Source of the DNA: UMGS1696 sp964463375
Lineage (GTDB): Bacteria > Bacillota > Clostridia > Oscillospirales > CAG-272
Assembly (NCBI GenBank): GCA_964463375.1
Contig: CAYXBQ010000005.1
Span: 1 to 64,000 of the forward strand
Direction: 5' to 3'
Length of the DNA: 64,000 nt
Below the pieces are notes generated by a model. It was not told the DNA's origin, ran no database searches, and saw only the letters and a program-made list of their open reading frames with translations. The position numbers and the translations under genes are program-made. Shown here one piece after another: positions 33,744-42,807 of the stretch; positions within the stretch are counted from its first letter, which is position 1, and each line of letters starts with the position of its first letter.

Positions 33744-34574
33744 TTACACGGTATACCAATGTTCCGGGTCGTCCAGTGCCATTCTTCCCTTTTCCAGGAT
33801 GCCCATGATGGCGATGGTCTGGGCGTGGTCTACCTTTACGTCACCGGTGCGGAAGAAATCTACCAGATCCACGATGAAGTTCGGGAAATAGTCGGTGCAG
33901 TCCGGGATCACAGCGACCTGGTCGTTGGCATACTTGATCTGGAGGTTGAAGGAACCGCTGCCGTAGGTGTTCATGGTGGCTCTTCTGCCGTCGGCAAAGT
34001 CGATCAGCAGACCGGGAGCCTTGGCGGTGCCGATGCTCATGACACGGCGCACATCGCTGCCCATCAGGGTCACGATGGGTTCCACCTGGTGGATGGCGTA
34101 GATCGGGAACACGCCGGGGCCACGGGAGCTGATGAAATCAATGCCGTTCTTTTCGGTGGCACGGATCTCATTGGCAAAGCGGAGTGCCGAGGAGGAGAAG
34201 CAGGGGGTATTGTGGGCTTCCGCATTGGCAAAGATCTCTTCGGCTGCCTTCCGAGAGGTGGCAAAGGTCTTGTCCACGTAGGTGCGCTTGCCGGATGCCA
34301 GAGGAAGTGCGCACAGCTCCGGGTGCATTTCCGGGTTGTCCGGGGACAGCACCACCAGGCAGTCGTTTTCTTCGATCACCTCTTCGATGGAGGTAGCGTG
34401 CTTGACACCAAACTTTTCGCACCACTGTTCGCTGGTCATGCCGCTGTGGGGGGATGTGATCTGGCCATAGGCAGAGCCTACAGTCACTTCTCCGTTCGAA
34501 GCATCGGCAAACAGCTTCGGGTAGTTATTGGCGTGCCACTCGTCTAAGTAATAATCAATAAATCCAACTTTCAT
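33744..34574 (-). CDS. Gfo/Idh/MocA-like oxidoreductase
   Basis: The 276-residue protein resembles the short end of the Gfo/Idh/MocA NAD(P)-dependent family, with a Rossmann-like start (MKVGFIDYYLDEWHANNYP), DCLVVLSPDNPEMHPELC for strand and helix 4-5, and the KRTYVDKTFATS segment where family members carry the EKP-type lysine motif. The usual G-x-G-x-x-G loop is not obvious and the C-terminal domain is short (family members are often 330-390), so activity is uncertain. It follows the beta-helix gene by 32 bases. A sugar or polyol derivative from that enzyme is a reasonable guess for the substrate. Confidence 0.72.
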   Translation of the reverse strand: MKVGFIDYYLDEWHANNYPKLFADASNGEVTVGSAYGQITSPHSGMTSEQWCEKFGVKHATSIEEVIEENDCLVVLSPDNPEMHPELCALPLASGKRTYVDKTFATSRKAAEEIFANAEAHNTPCFSSSALRFANEIRATEKNGIDFISSRGPGVFPIYAIHQVEPIVTLMGSDVRRVMSIGTAKAPGLLIDFADGRRATMNTYGSGSFNLQIKYANDQVAVIPDCTDYFPNFIVDLVDFFRTGDVKVDHAQTIAIMGILEKGRMALDDPEHWYTV

Positions 34575-34606
34575 GGGATATGTTCCTTTCGTTTGGCTTG
34601 GGATAT

Positions 34607-36736
34607 TTATTTCTGCCGTCCCATTTGGTCGATGGGTAGGTTGGCGAAATCGGGGATGGCCTGGAATACGGGGCTATCCGGGGCAAACTGCCAGGTTTCC
34701 GTATCCAGTCCGGCTTCTGCTGCGGTGGTATACACAGGATTGTTTGCCACGGTGCTATAGGTGTACACCGACTGGGCAATGCGACCCAACCTGCCTTCCG
34801 CATCGATGACAATATTATTTTGTACGCTGCAATAGGTGGGGTTCACGGGGAAGTCCGGGTCGTCGTATTTGTCGAAATCCAAAATGATCTTGGACAGCAG
34901 AGGATACTTTTCCTTCCAGATCCCTTCTGCATAGGGTACGGCCTTCAGGTGCTGCCAATGGGGGGCATCGGGTTTGTTGACGGCTGCTCTTGCCCAACCG
35001 TCATTCACAAAGCCGTCTCGGTTCCGGTCATCGTAAGAAATGGGCGTACCGCAGTGGATCAGCACATTTTTCTCCACGGTATTCTCTCGACCGCCACCGA
35101 CCAGGAAACCGTTCTTGCCCACGTCGATCAGCAGGTTGCCGTATGCAGTCTGGCCGGAGTGACCGTCGTCCCAGTAAATGCCGTCCGGATGGAATTCGCC
35201 CTGGCCGATCCGCTCTAAACGATTGTAGCGGATCACGCAACCGTTGGCAGCCCAGTCGTATCCGGCATAGATGGCACCGGCATCGCTGGACATGAGCACC
35301 ATGTCGTGGATGTAGTTGTATTCGAGGATATGCTCGTTGCCGCTGTACATGATGGCGGCATGGGGAGAGTTACAGATCTCGCAGTGGTCACAGGTATTGC
35401 CTACACCGGAGAGGCGTACGCCGGGCTGGTAGGTCTGGTATACCTCGGAAAAATCGTGGATATAGCAATTGGTCACTCGGTTGCCGCCGGGAGTCAAGGT
35501 CTGTCTGTCACCACCGGAGAGGTAGATGCCACCCTTGCCGGTGTGGGTCACTTCGCAGGTGTCCACCAGGTTGTTATTCCCTTCGATGTGCATGGCATCT
35601 CCGGCGATATTCTTCACCAGAATATTCTGGAAGGTCATATTTTCCCCTCGGCAGGAGATCCCGTCTCCCATGGTACACCGCAGAGTCAGATCCCGGAAAG
35701 TCATGTTGCAGGTGTCTTCACAGGAGAGCAGCGGTCTGTCCTGGCAGTAGAAGTCGATGGTATCGGCGTTTTCGTCGGGGTAGAAATACAGCTTGCCGGT
35801 CTGGCGATCCAGGTACCATTCATATACCGTATCCAGTTCTTCCGGTACGTTGTAGAAGTAGTAGTTCGCACCCGGTCTGGCACCGTAGCGGCTAACGTAC
35901 TTCGGGAAGAAGCGGCGGTTGGTGGTGTCCACGGTGATGGGCGTGGAAGAATCGGCCCAGTCCCACATAAAGTAGCCGAATGCCCATGCAGTGGACGGAT
36001 CCGCCCAACGGGAAATATAGGCATTTGTCTTACGGTCGATGATGTAGATACCGCCACGATGGTCTTTGCGGTCGCCCCAATCCCGGTAGTAGTTTTGGGG
36101 TGGAAACTCGGCACAGTCGCCTACATCTGCTATGGCATCTAACTTTAGATAGCCTTCGTTGGGATAGCGGGCGATGGTCATGCGATGGTCTCCGCAGAAG
36201 GCTTCACAACGGCTGCCACCGGGTACATCTGTGTATTTACCGGCGGTATGGAAGGCACCGATGGCCTGCATTTCGCCCCAATCGGCATAGGACAGACCAT
36301 AGGCTGTCAGATCCACCATGTATATCTTATTCCGGATCTCCGGAGAAAAGCGAGTTGCCATAGCTTCGTCCGGTGCGCACCATTTGTCTTTTGGGATCGT
36401 CAAACCGCCATGGAGCACAGCACCCTCTTCCCCCTGCCAGGTGATATGACAAGCTGCGGCGCAATCCTCTTTGGTGAAAACAAAATCGGCGGGCGAATAG
36501 GTGTCGGCAGGCAGATGGATCGTGATCTGAGCCGAACCATCGGCTACCGAACCATCGGCTGTCGAACCATCGGCTGTCGAACAGTCGACTGTCAAACAGT
36601 CGGGACTTTTTATCAGCTCCCGCACCATTTTACGGGCTTCCTGGATACTGCCTGTGATTTTGCATGAATCAGAGTCTATTCCTGCAATTTCAGCGGTATT
36701 CGAGGCGTTTTTTATCCAAATATGCATAAGCTTCAT
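34607..36736 (-). CDS. Right-handed parallel beta-helix protein, GH141-like
   Basis: This 709-residue protein has a pectate-lyase-like beta-helix. The first 330 residues include a beta region with ELDTVYEWYLDRQTGKLYFY, a stretch I associate with GH141-type enzymes (fucosidase/xylanase). Helix coils follow from about 340 to 560 with repeated N/H/D patterns (MTFRDLTLRC, MTFQNILVKN, NNLVDTCEVTHTGKGGI). No signal peptide is seen. Near residues 44-68 a five-residue repeat (TADGS/VADGS) is encoded by a 15-bp minisatellite at 36533-36607. An AAAGGAG site precedes the ATG. It heads a two-gene unit with the oxidoreductase. The family call is from memory and needs a profile search. Confidence 0.7.
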   Translation of the reverse strand: MKLMHIWIKNASNTAEIAGIDSDSCKITGSIQEARKMVRELIKSPDCLTVDCSTADGSTADGSVADGSAQITIHLPADTYSPADFVFTKEDCAAACHITWQGEEGAVLHGGLTIPKDKWCAPDEAMATRFSPEIRNKIYMVDLTAYGLSYADWGEMQAIGAFHTAGKYTDVPGGSRCEAFCGDHRMTIARYPNEGYLKLDAIADVGDCAEFPPQNYYRDWGDRKDHRGGIYIIDRKTNAYISRWADPSTAWAFGYFMWDWADSSTPITVDTTNRRFFPKYVSRYGARPGANYYFYNVPEELDTVYEWYLDRQTGKLYFYPDENADTIDFYCQDRPLLSCEDTCNMTFRDLTLRCTMGDGISCRGENMTFQNILVKNIAGDAMHIEGNNNLVDTCEVTHTGKGGIYLSGGDRQTLTPGGNRVTNCYIHDFSEVYQTYQPGVRLSGVGNTCDHCEICNSPHAAIMYSGNEHILEYNYIHDMVLMSSDAGAIYAGYDWAANGCVIRYNRLERIGQGEFHPDGIYWDDGHSGQTAYGNLLIDVGKNGFLVGGGRENTVEKNVLIHCGTPISYDDRNRDGFVNDGWARAAVNKPDAPHWQHLKAVPYAEGIWKEKYPLLSKIILDFDKYDDPDFPVNPTYCSVQNNIVIDAEGRLGRIAQSVYTYSTVANNPVYTTAAEAGLDTETWQFAPDSPVFQAIPDFANLPIDQMGRQK
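36533..36607. repeat. 15-bp tandem minisatellite inside the GH141-like gene
   Basis: Five units of a 15-base repeat (CGAACCATCGGCTGT and variants) run in frame. Units 2 and 3 are identical, unit 1 differs at the end, and units 4 and 5 are degenerate. Confidence 0.9.
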
Positions 36737-36779
36737 TTTCGTGCTCCTTTACCATGAAAAGTGAAAAAACCACAGCTAT

Positions 36780-36808
36780 AGTTTATCATATTTCGCTGAA
36801 AAACGCAA
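36780..36808 (-). promoter_or_regulatory. Promoter for the GH141-like/oxidoreductase unit
   Basis: On the minus strand TTGCGT (36803-36808), a 17-base spacer and TAAACT (36780-36785). An overlapping TATGAT offers an alternative -10. Confidence 0.6.
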
Positions 36809-36915
36809 GGGCTATTCCGGATTTTTCGGGATCAATTTCCGGATTCTTCCTTGCAATTTCCATATTGCACAGGAATTTCGGTGTCTGGGTGCTGTATTTT
36901 GATACTTTTCCATTG

Positions 36916-36945
36916 TTGACAAGGCACCGTCTTATGTAGTATAAT
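36916..36945 (+). promoter_or_regulatory. Promoter for aconitase-isocitrate dehydrogenase
   Basis: TTGACA (36916-36921), an 18-base spacer and TATAAT (36940-36945), 111 bases before the start codon. The rest of the 36737-37056 gap is leader; I saw only a small CTGCA/TGCAG hairpin in it. Confidence 0.88.
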
Positions 36946-37056
36946 AAGTGTATATTTTTGTGAATCCTCGCTGCTCTTTTATCGATGGAAAAAAAGATTC
37001 TGCATAAGTGCAGTTCGTTTCCGTCAAAAGCAGGGGGAATGGAAGGAGAACATAGT

Positions 37057-38988
37057 ATGGGACTGACACTGGCTGAAAAGATCCTGAAAGCCCATGTGGT
37101 GGATGGTGAATTTGTGAAGGGGAAAGAGATCGGTTTGAAGATCGACCAGACCTTGACCCAGGATGCGACGGGTACCATGGCGTATATCGAATTTGAAGCA
37201 ATGGGCATCTCGCAGGTAAAGACCGAGCGTTCGGTAGCCTATATCGACCACAACACGTTACAGAACGGATTTGAGAATGCGGATGACCACCGGTTCATTG
37301 GCTCCTGTGCCAAAAAGCACGGGATCTACTTCTCTCGTCCCGGCAACGGTATCTGCCACCAGGTGCATCTGGAACGGTTCGGCGTGCCCGGGAAGACCCT
37401 GATCGGCTCTGACAGCCATACGCCTACCGGTGGTGGTCTGGGGATGCTGGCTATGGGTGCCGGCGGATTGGACGTGGCTGTAGCCATGGGCGGCGGTGCA
37501 TACTACATCACCTACCCGAAGATCACCAATATCGTTCTCCATGGCAAGCTGCAGGACTGGGTGTCTGCCAAGGACGTGATCTTAGAGGTGCTGCGCCGGA
37601 TGACCGTGAAGGGTGGCGTTGGCAAGATCATCGAATACACCGGGGATGGCGTGCAGACACTGAGCGTACCGGAAAGAGCGACCATCACCAATATGGGTGC
37701 TGAACTGGGTGCGTCTACTTCCATCTTCCCTTCTGACGACGTGACTAAGGCCTTCCTGGAAGCACAGGGGCGTGGGGACGTGTGGGTGCCGCTGTCTGCC
37801 GATGCAGATGCTGTATACGATGAGACCATCGAGATCGACCTGTCTGCGCTGGAACCCATGGTTGCCAGACCCCATTCGCCGGACAACGTATGTAAGATCA
37901 CGGAGCTGGGGCGGATGAAGGTAGACCAGGTATGTATCGGTTCCTGCACCAACAGCTCGCTGGCAGACATGATGAAGGTGGCATACATTCTCCGTGGCAA
38001 GACCGTACATCCCGATGTATCGCTGTCCATTGCGCCCGGCTCTAAGCAGGTGCTGACCATGCTGGCGGACAACCATGCCCTGGAAGACATGATCGCTGCC
38101 GGTGCTCGTGTGCTGGAATCTGCCTGCGGTCCCTGCATCGGTATGGGACAGTCTCCCAACTCTGCCGGTATTTCTCTCCGTACCTTCAACCGGAACTTTG
38201 AAGGACGCAGCGGTACCAGAGACGGGCAGATCTATCTGGTGTCTCCCGAAGTGGCTGCGGCTTCTGCCATTTGCGGCTATCTGGCGGATCCTCGTGAGCT
38301 GGGTATTATGCCCCAGATCCCCATGCCGGAGAAGTTTATGATCAACGACAATATGATCGCACTGCCGGCACCGGCTGACGAAGCAGACCAGGTGGAGATC
38401 CTGCGTGGTCCCAACATCAAGGATTATCCGGCCACCGCACCTCTGGCAGACAGACTGGAATGCCCGGTTTCTCTGAAGGTCGGCGACAACATCACCACCG
38501 ACCATATCATGCCGGCCGGTGCCAAGATCCTGCCCCTGCGTTCCAATATCCCGGCCATCTCGGAGCACTGCTTTACCGTTTGCGATAAGGAATTCCCCCA
38601 AAGAGCCAAGGCACTGGGACAGAGCATCGTAGTTGGCGGCGTGAACTACGGACAGGGTTCGTCCAGAGAACATGCAGCTTTGGCACCGCTGTACCTGGGG
38701 ATCAAGGCGGTACTGGTGAAATCCTTTGCCCGGATCCATCGTGCCAATCTGCTGAATGCCGGGATCATGCCCCTGGAATTCGTGAACGAAGGGGACTATG
38801 ACACCATCGATGCCGGAGATACGCTGGTGATCGAAGGACTGCGGGATGCTGTGGCCGATGGCAAGGACATCGTTGTGGTGAACCAGACCAAGGGACACAC
38901 CATTCCTGTAAAGTGCGAGCTGAGCAGCCGGATGCGGGATATTCTGCTGGCCGGTGGGCTGCTGGATTATACAAAGCAAAATGGCTGA
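37057..38988 (+). CDS. acnA: Aconitate hydratase
   Basis: The 643-residue enzyme interconverts citrate and isocitrate with a 4Fe-4S cluster. Cluster cysteines are in CIGSCTNSSL and ACGPCIGMGQ. The C-terminal swivel domain includes NYGQGSSREHAA. It is the compact single-chain form (about 640 residues) found in Clostridia, shorter than the 890-residue bacterial AcnA. I start at 37057 because GGAAGGAG lies 8 bases upstream; the longer reading frame has no binding site. It is followed after 21 bases by isocitrate dehydrogenase, so the pair makes 2-oxoglutarate for glutamate. The symbol is tentative among aconitase types. Confidence 0.94.
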   Translation: MGLTLAEKILKAHVVDGEFVKGKEIGLKIDQTLTQDATGTMAYIEFEAMGISQVKTERSVAYIDHNTLQNGFENADDHRFIGSCAKKHGIYFSRPGNGICHQVHLERFGVPGKTLIGSDSHTPTGGGLGMLAMGAGGLDVAVAMGGGAYYITYPKITNIVLHGKLQDWVSAKDVILEVLRRMTVKGGVGKIIEYTGDGVQTLSVPERATITNMGAELGASTSIFPSDDVTKAFLEAQGRGDVWVPLSADADAVYDETIEIDLSALEPMVARPHSPDNVCKITELGRMKVDQVCIGSCTNSSLADMMKVAYILRGKTVHPDVSLSIAPGSKQVLTMLADNHALEDMIAAGARVLESACGPCIGMGQSPNSAGISLRTFNRNFEGRSGTRDGQIYLVSPEVAAASAICGYLADPRELGIMPQIPMPEKFMINDNMIALPAPADEADQVEILRGPNIKDYPATAPLADRLECPVSLKVGDNITTDHIMPAGAKILPLRSNIPAISEHCFTVCDKEFPQRAKALGQSIVVGGVNYGQGSSREHAALAPLYLGIKAVLVKSFARIHRANLLNAGIMPLEFVNEGDYDTIDAGDTLVIEGLRDAVADGKDIVVVNQTKGHTIPVKCELSSRMRDILLAGGLLDYTKQNG

Positions 38989-39009
38989 GGCCGTGAAGGA
39001 GATATAACT

Positions 39010-40209
39010 ATGGCAAAGATCAAGATGACCACGCCCCTGGTCGAGATGGATGGGGACGAAATGACCCGTGTGCTCTGGAAGATGATCAAGGACATTCTGC
39101 TGGAGCCCTATATTGAACTGAACACCGAATACTACGACCTGGGTCTTCCTTATCGTGACCAGACCAACGACCAGGTGACCATCGATGCGGCGGAAGCCAC
39201 CAAGAAATATGGCGTTGCTGTCAAGTGTGCCACCATCACGCCCAATGCGGCCCGTGTGGAAGAATACAATCTGAAGGAAATGTGGAAGTCTCCCAACGGT
39301 ACGATCCGGGCCATTCTGGACGGTACGGTATTCCGTGCGCCCATTTTGGTCAAGGGGATTCAGCCTTACATTCCCACTTGGACCAAGCCCATCACCATTG
39401 CTCGTCATGCATATGGCGACATTTACAAGAATGTGGAAATGCAGGTGCCGGCCGGATCCAAGTGTGAGCTGGTCTGCACGGACGAGAACGGCAACGAGAC
39501 TCGCAAGGTGATCCACCAGTTCGGGCAGTCCGGCGGTATCATCCAGGGTGTACACAATGTGGATGCGTCCATCACTTCCTTTGCACGCTGCTGCTTTACC
39601 TATGCACTGGACAAGAAGCAGGATCTGTGGTTCGCTGCCAAGGACACCATTTCCAAGACCTACGACCATCGGTTCAAGGATATTTTCGCCGAGGTATACG
39701 AAAACGAATTCAAGGCAAAGTTCGAAGAAGCTGGTATCGAATATTTCTACACGCTGATCGACGATGCTGTGGCTCGTGTGGTGCGTTCCGAAGGTGGGTA
39801 TATCTGGGCCTGCAAGAACTACGATGGGGACGTGATGAGCGATATGCTGGCAACGGCCTATGGTTCTCTGGCTATGATGACCTCTGTGCTGGTGTCTCCC
39901 GATGGGGTCTACGAATACGAAGCGGCACACGGCACGGTGCAGCGGCACTACTACAAGTATCTCAAGGGTGAGACTACTTCCACCAATTCCGTGGCGACTA
40001 TTTTTGCCTGGTCCGGTGCGCTGCGGAAGCGTGGGGAGCTGGATGGCAACACGGAACTGATGGCATTTGCAGATAAGCTGGAAGCGGCTACCATTCGCAC
40101 CATTGAAGAAGGCGTGATGACCGGAGATCTGGCATCCATGTCTACGCTGGACAATGTGCAGAAGGTGGATTCCGAGACCTTCCTGCGGGAGATCGCTGCC
40201 AGACTGTAA
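39010..40209 (+). CDS. icd: NADP-dependent isocitrate dehydrogenase (eukaryotic-type dimer)
   Basis: This 399-residue enzyme oxidises and decarboxylates isocitrate to 2-oxoglutarate with NADP. It begins with TTPLVEMDGDEMTRVLW, the form of the homodimeric family II enzyme also found in eukaryotic cytosol, unlike the E. coli type. Substrate and metal residues are in the KSPNGTIRAILDGTVFR and NYDGDVMSDMLA regions. The AAGGAGATATAACT site precedes the ATG. It is the second gene of the aconitase operon. No citrate synthase gene is in the window. Confidence 0.95.
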   Translation: MAKIKMTTPLVEMDGDEMTRVLWKMIKDILLEPYIELNTEYYDLGLPYRDQTNDQVTIDAAEATKKYGVAVKCATITPNAARVEEYNLKEMWKSPNGTIRAILDGTVFRAPILVKGIQPYIPTWTKPITIARHAYGDIYKNVEMQVPAGSKCELVCTDENGNETRKVIHQFGQSGGIIQGVHNVDASITSFARCCFTYALDKKQDLWFAAKDTISKTYDHRFKDIFAEVYENEFKAKFEEAGIEYFYTLIDDAVARVVRSEGGYIWACKNYDGDVMSDMLATAYGSLAMMTSVLVSPDGVYEYEAAHGTVQRHYYKYLKGETTSTNSVATIFAWSGALRKRGELDGNTELMAFADKLEAATIRTIEEGVMTGDLASMSTLDNVQKVDSETFLREIAARL

Positions 40210-40236
40210 TTGCTTTGACTGTTGATATATAACAAG

Positions 40237-40269
40237 AAATGGGTACCATTGCGGTAGCCCATTTTTTTT
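40237..40269 (+). terminator. Terminator of the aconitase-icd operon
   Basis: AAATGGGTACC (40237-40247) pairs with GGTAGCCCATTT (40253-40264), followed by a run of eight T. Confidence 0.88.
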
Positions 40270-40276
40270 GCAATAG

Positions 40277-40310
40277 AAAAACCGCCTGTACCATTATTTG
40301 ACGGGCGGTT
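40277..40310 (-). terminator. Terminator of the FKBP-type lipoprotein gene
   Basis: On the minus strand AACCGCC pairs with GGCGGTT and is followed by TTTC. Confidence 0.75.
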
Positions 40311-40328
40311 TATATAGTTTGGTGAAAA

Positions 40329-41423
40329 TCAGCCGTTCACTTCGGTGATGACTGCCAGCTCTGCTACGGCTTTCATCACGTCTTCCCAATTCAGGGTAGC
40401 ACGGATGGCATCTTCGCCATAGTAGCTCTCAAATTCTTCCGTAGACATACCGTACATATTGGCAAGGAAATCCAGGCCTTCGGTGTATTCGGCATCGGTC
40501 AGCTCGGTACCCAAAGCCTTCATCAGCGAATACTGGATCAGATCCTCCTTGACATAGGATTCGGCATCGCTTTTCAGCTGGGCATCGGTGGTGCCGACAT
40601 AGTTCGTCAGGAAGGTGTCATAGTCCACGCCGTACAGTTCGGCATAGTATGCGTACATGGCCTTGGATTCATTGTACAGTCGATCTACTTCCCCATCCGG
40701 ATATGCGTGGATCGTGCTGTTCTCTAAGATCTGGCTCCACAGAGAGGAATACATGGCACTTTCGTTTTGATAGGCCTCCTGGGCTTCCACGGAATCCCGG
40801 TACAGGATGCGGAACTCTTCTACGTTGTTGTAGCCGTAGGTCTCCTTCACAAATTCGTCGGTCAGCTCCGGTACGATGTATTCGTCTCCGTAGATGGCGT
40901 GAACGGTGCAAACAAAGGTAACTTCCTTCCCTGCCATATCGTTGCCGTAGTTTTCCGGGAAGGTCACGTCAAAGGAAAACTCCACGCCGGGCATTTGGCC
41001 TTCAAAAGCCTCTGCAAAGCCTTCGATATAGCCGGAATTGGCAGAAACGACGATCTCCGCATTGTTGTCGGTACCACCTTCAAAGGCTTCTCCATCCAAA
41101 TATCCGGCGTAGGCAGCACGGACGGTATCGCCTTCTTTTACCTGCCGGTCTGTGATCTCGTTATAGTGGCCATAGGAGTTCAGCAGATCGTCGATCTTGT
41201 TCTCCAGCTCTGCTTCGGTGATGTCCACGATGGTCAGGTTCGCCGCAAGACCCTCATAGGTGCCCAGCGTAACATAGGCGGACAGGTCTTCGTTTTCATA
41301 ATCAAAGCCGGCGGTGTTCAGTTCTCCGCTTTCCACGTTGTCCGTTTTGATGGTATCTCCGCCAGAGCAAGCCGTAGCGGTCAGCAGTGTGGCCAGCAGC
41401 AGACAAATCAGTTTTTTGTTCAT
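40329..41423 (-). CDS. Trigger-factor-like FKBP-type peptidyl-prolyl isomerase lipoprotein
   Basis: The 364-residue protein has a lipoprotein signal with lipobox ATAC (cysteine near residue 19). An FKBP-like domain follows at about 85-195, with KEGDTVRAAYAGYLDGEAFEGG and FPENYGNDMAGKEVTF. A trigger-factor-like helical C-terminus runs from about 200 to 350 (PELTDEFVKETYGYNNVEEF). This looks like a trigger factor relative without the ribosome-binding domain, placed outside the membrane to help fold exported proteins. It is a single gene with its own promoter. Together with the PrsA-like lipoprotein at 16 kb it gives two extracytoplasmic foldases in this window. Confidence 0.85.
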   Translation of the reverse strand: MNKKLICLLLATLLTATACSGGDTIKTDNVESGELNTAGFDYENEDLSAYVTLGTYEGLAANLTIVDITEAELENKIDDLLNSYGHYNEITDRQVKEGDTVRAAYAGYLDGEAFEGGTDNNAEIVVSANSGYIEGFAEAFEGQMPGVEFSFDVTFPENYGNDMAGKEVTFVCTVHAIYGDEYIVPELTDEFVKETYGYNNVEEFRILYRDSVEAQEAYQNESAMYSSLWSQILENSTIHAYPDGEVDRLYNESKAMYAYYAELYGVDYDTFLTNYVGTTDAQLKSDAESYVKEDLIQYSLMKALGTELTDAEYTEGLDFLANMYGMSTEEFESYYGEDAIRATLNWEDVMKAVAELAVITEVNG

Positions 41424-41481
41424 AACATCTCATTCCTTTATATGAATATAGATCCGCTCAGTAGCCGATCCCAACTAACTT

Positions 41482-41510
41482 ATTATACCACAGTTTTCGT
41501 CGTATGTCAC
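41482..41510 (-). promoter_or_regulatory. Promoter for the FKBP-type lipoprotein gene
   Basis: On the minus strand GTGACA (41505-41510), a 17-base spacer and TATAAT (41482-41487). Confidence 0.75.
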
Positions 41511-41709
41511 GCTATTTTTCTCATTGTTTACAATTCCGTTACACATTCTCCCAACATCAAATCGTTTTTGGCAAGCATTACAGCGGAATTTGGTTTATAT
41601 AGGGAGCATTGTCTGCGTATTTTTGAAAAACTTTTCCAAAAACCCTACCACTACGCACAAAAATATGGTATAATGTACGCAGGAAACCTATGAAAAGAAG
41701 GAACCCATT

Positions 41710-42777
41710 TTGGCAAGACCGAAGAAAGATTATCGAGAAGGACTGCCGCCGCTGGTAAAGGATTTTGCGACCTACAAGCTGACCATCCAGGGGTGCAGTG
41801 AAAAAACCGTGCAGGAATATCTGTTGGATCTGCGGACATTTTTGCGATACATGATGGCGGTGCGCAGTGGACTGCCGACCGAGGGAGACGAATTTGCACA
41901 GATCGACATTTCTGCGATAGACAAGGATTTTTTGGCTTCTATCACCACGGGTGAGGTCTACGATTTTTTGGGGTACACCAAACGAGATCGGGAAAACGAA
42001 AACAAGACCATGGCTCGCAAGCTGTCGTCGATCAAATCCTTTTACAAATATCTGACGGTAAAGCAGAAGCTGTTTGAGACCAATCCGGCTATCACCATCG
42101 AAACGCCGAAGCAGAAAAAGCAGCTGCCCAAGCATCTTACGCTGTCGGAAAGCGAAGACCTATTGGATGCGGTGGAAACGGATAGTGCCTCCAAAACCAA
42201 AGAGCGGGATTTTGCGATCCTGACGCTGTTTCTCAACTGCGGTATGCGTTTGTCGGAGCTGGCGGGGATCAGTCTACCGGATCTGGACACAGAGCTGCGT
42301 TCGCTGCGGGTCATGGGCAAAGGGGCAAAGGAACGGGTCATTTATTTGAACGATGCCTGTCGAGAAGCGTTGGAAGCCTATATGCCCATCCGCTTAGCTA
42401 CACCGACCAAGGGGGACAATGCGTTGTTTTTGTCCAACCGGCAGCAGCGGATCAGCGTGAAGACGGTGCAGTGGATGGTGTACAAGTACCTGAAATCGGC
42501 GGGGCTGGAATACAAACATTACTCTACCCACAAGCTGCGGCATACGGCGGCTACGCTCATGTACCAGACCGGGCAGGTGGATATTCGAGTGCTCAAGGAT
42601 ATTTTGGGGCATGAACAGCTGAACACCACGCAGATCTACACCCATGTGGCCAATGCGGATATGGAATCTGCTATGGCAAAAAATCCGCTGGCACACCACA
42701 AAGCGGCTTCTTCTACAGAAGCGTCTGTGGAGGACACTGAAAATGGGGAAGAAGCAGATCCAAATGATGCACAATAG
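41710..42777 (+). CDS. Tyrosine recombinase (XerC/XerD family)
   Basis: This 355-residue recombinase has an N-terminal SAM-like core-binding domain (about 10-120) and a catalytic domain with CGMRLSELAG (first Arg), VMGKGAKERV (Lys), HKLRHTAATLM (His-x-x-Arg), LGHEQLNTTQIYTHV (His and the tyrosine nucleophile). It ends with a charged tail rich in Glu and Asp. The length and motif set fit a chromosome-dimer-resolving Xer protein or a close relative; no excisionase, attachment site or phage genes are near, so an integrase role is less likely. The start is a TTG at 41710 behind AGAAGGA. A TATAAT lies about 45 bases upstream without a good -35 box. Confidence 0.88.
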   Translation: MARPKKDYREGLPPLVKDFATYKLTIQGCSEKTVQEYLLDLRTFLRYMMAVRSGLPTEGDEFAQIDISAIDKDFLASITTGEVYDFLGYTKRDRENENKTMARKLSSIKSFYKYLTVKQKLFETNPAITIETPKQKKQLPKHLTLSESEDLLDAVETDSASKTKERDFAILTLFLNCGMRLSELAGISLPDLDTELRSLRVMGKGAKERVIYLNDACREALEAYMPIRLATPTKGDNALFLSNRQQRISVKTVQWMVYKYLKSAGLEYKHYSTHKLRHTAATLMYQTGQVDIRVLKDILGHEQLNTTQIYTHVANADMESAMAKNPLAHHKAASSTEASVEDTENGEEADPNDAQ

Positions 42778-42807
42778 CATTATAAATACATACCATGGAG
42801 GATACTT

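Noticed and set aside
36946..37056. Small CTGCA/TGCAG hairpin in the aconitase leader, considered as an iron-responsive element.
   Set aside because: The loop lacks the CAGUGN hexaloop and the C bulge, so it does not fit; it may be nothing.
37582..39948. A 788-codon minus-strand frame opposite aconitase and icd.
   Set aside because: It spans two clear enzymes on the other strand, has no start signal and shows antisense composition rich in His, Arg and Gln.
41710..42777. Tyrosine recombinase considered as the integrase of a mobile element.
   Set aside because: No excisionase, relaxase, phage gene, direct repeats or tRNA target lie nearby; the protein fits the Xer type.
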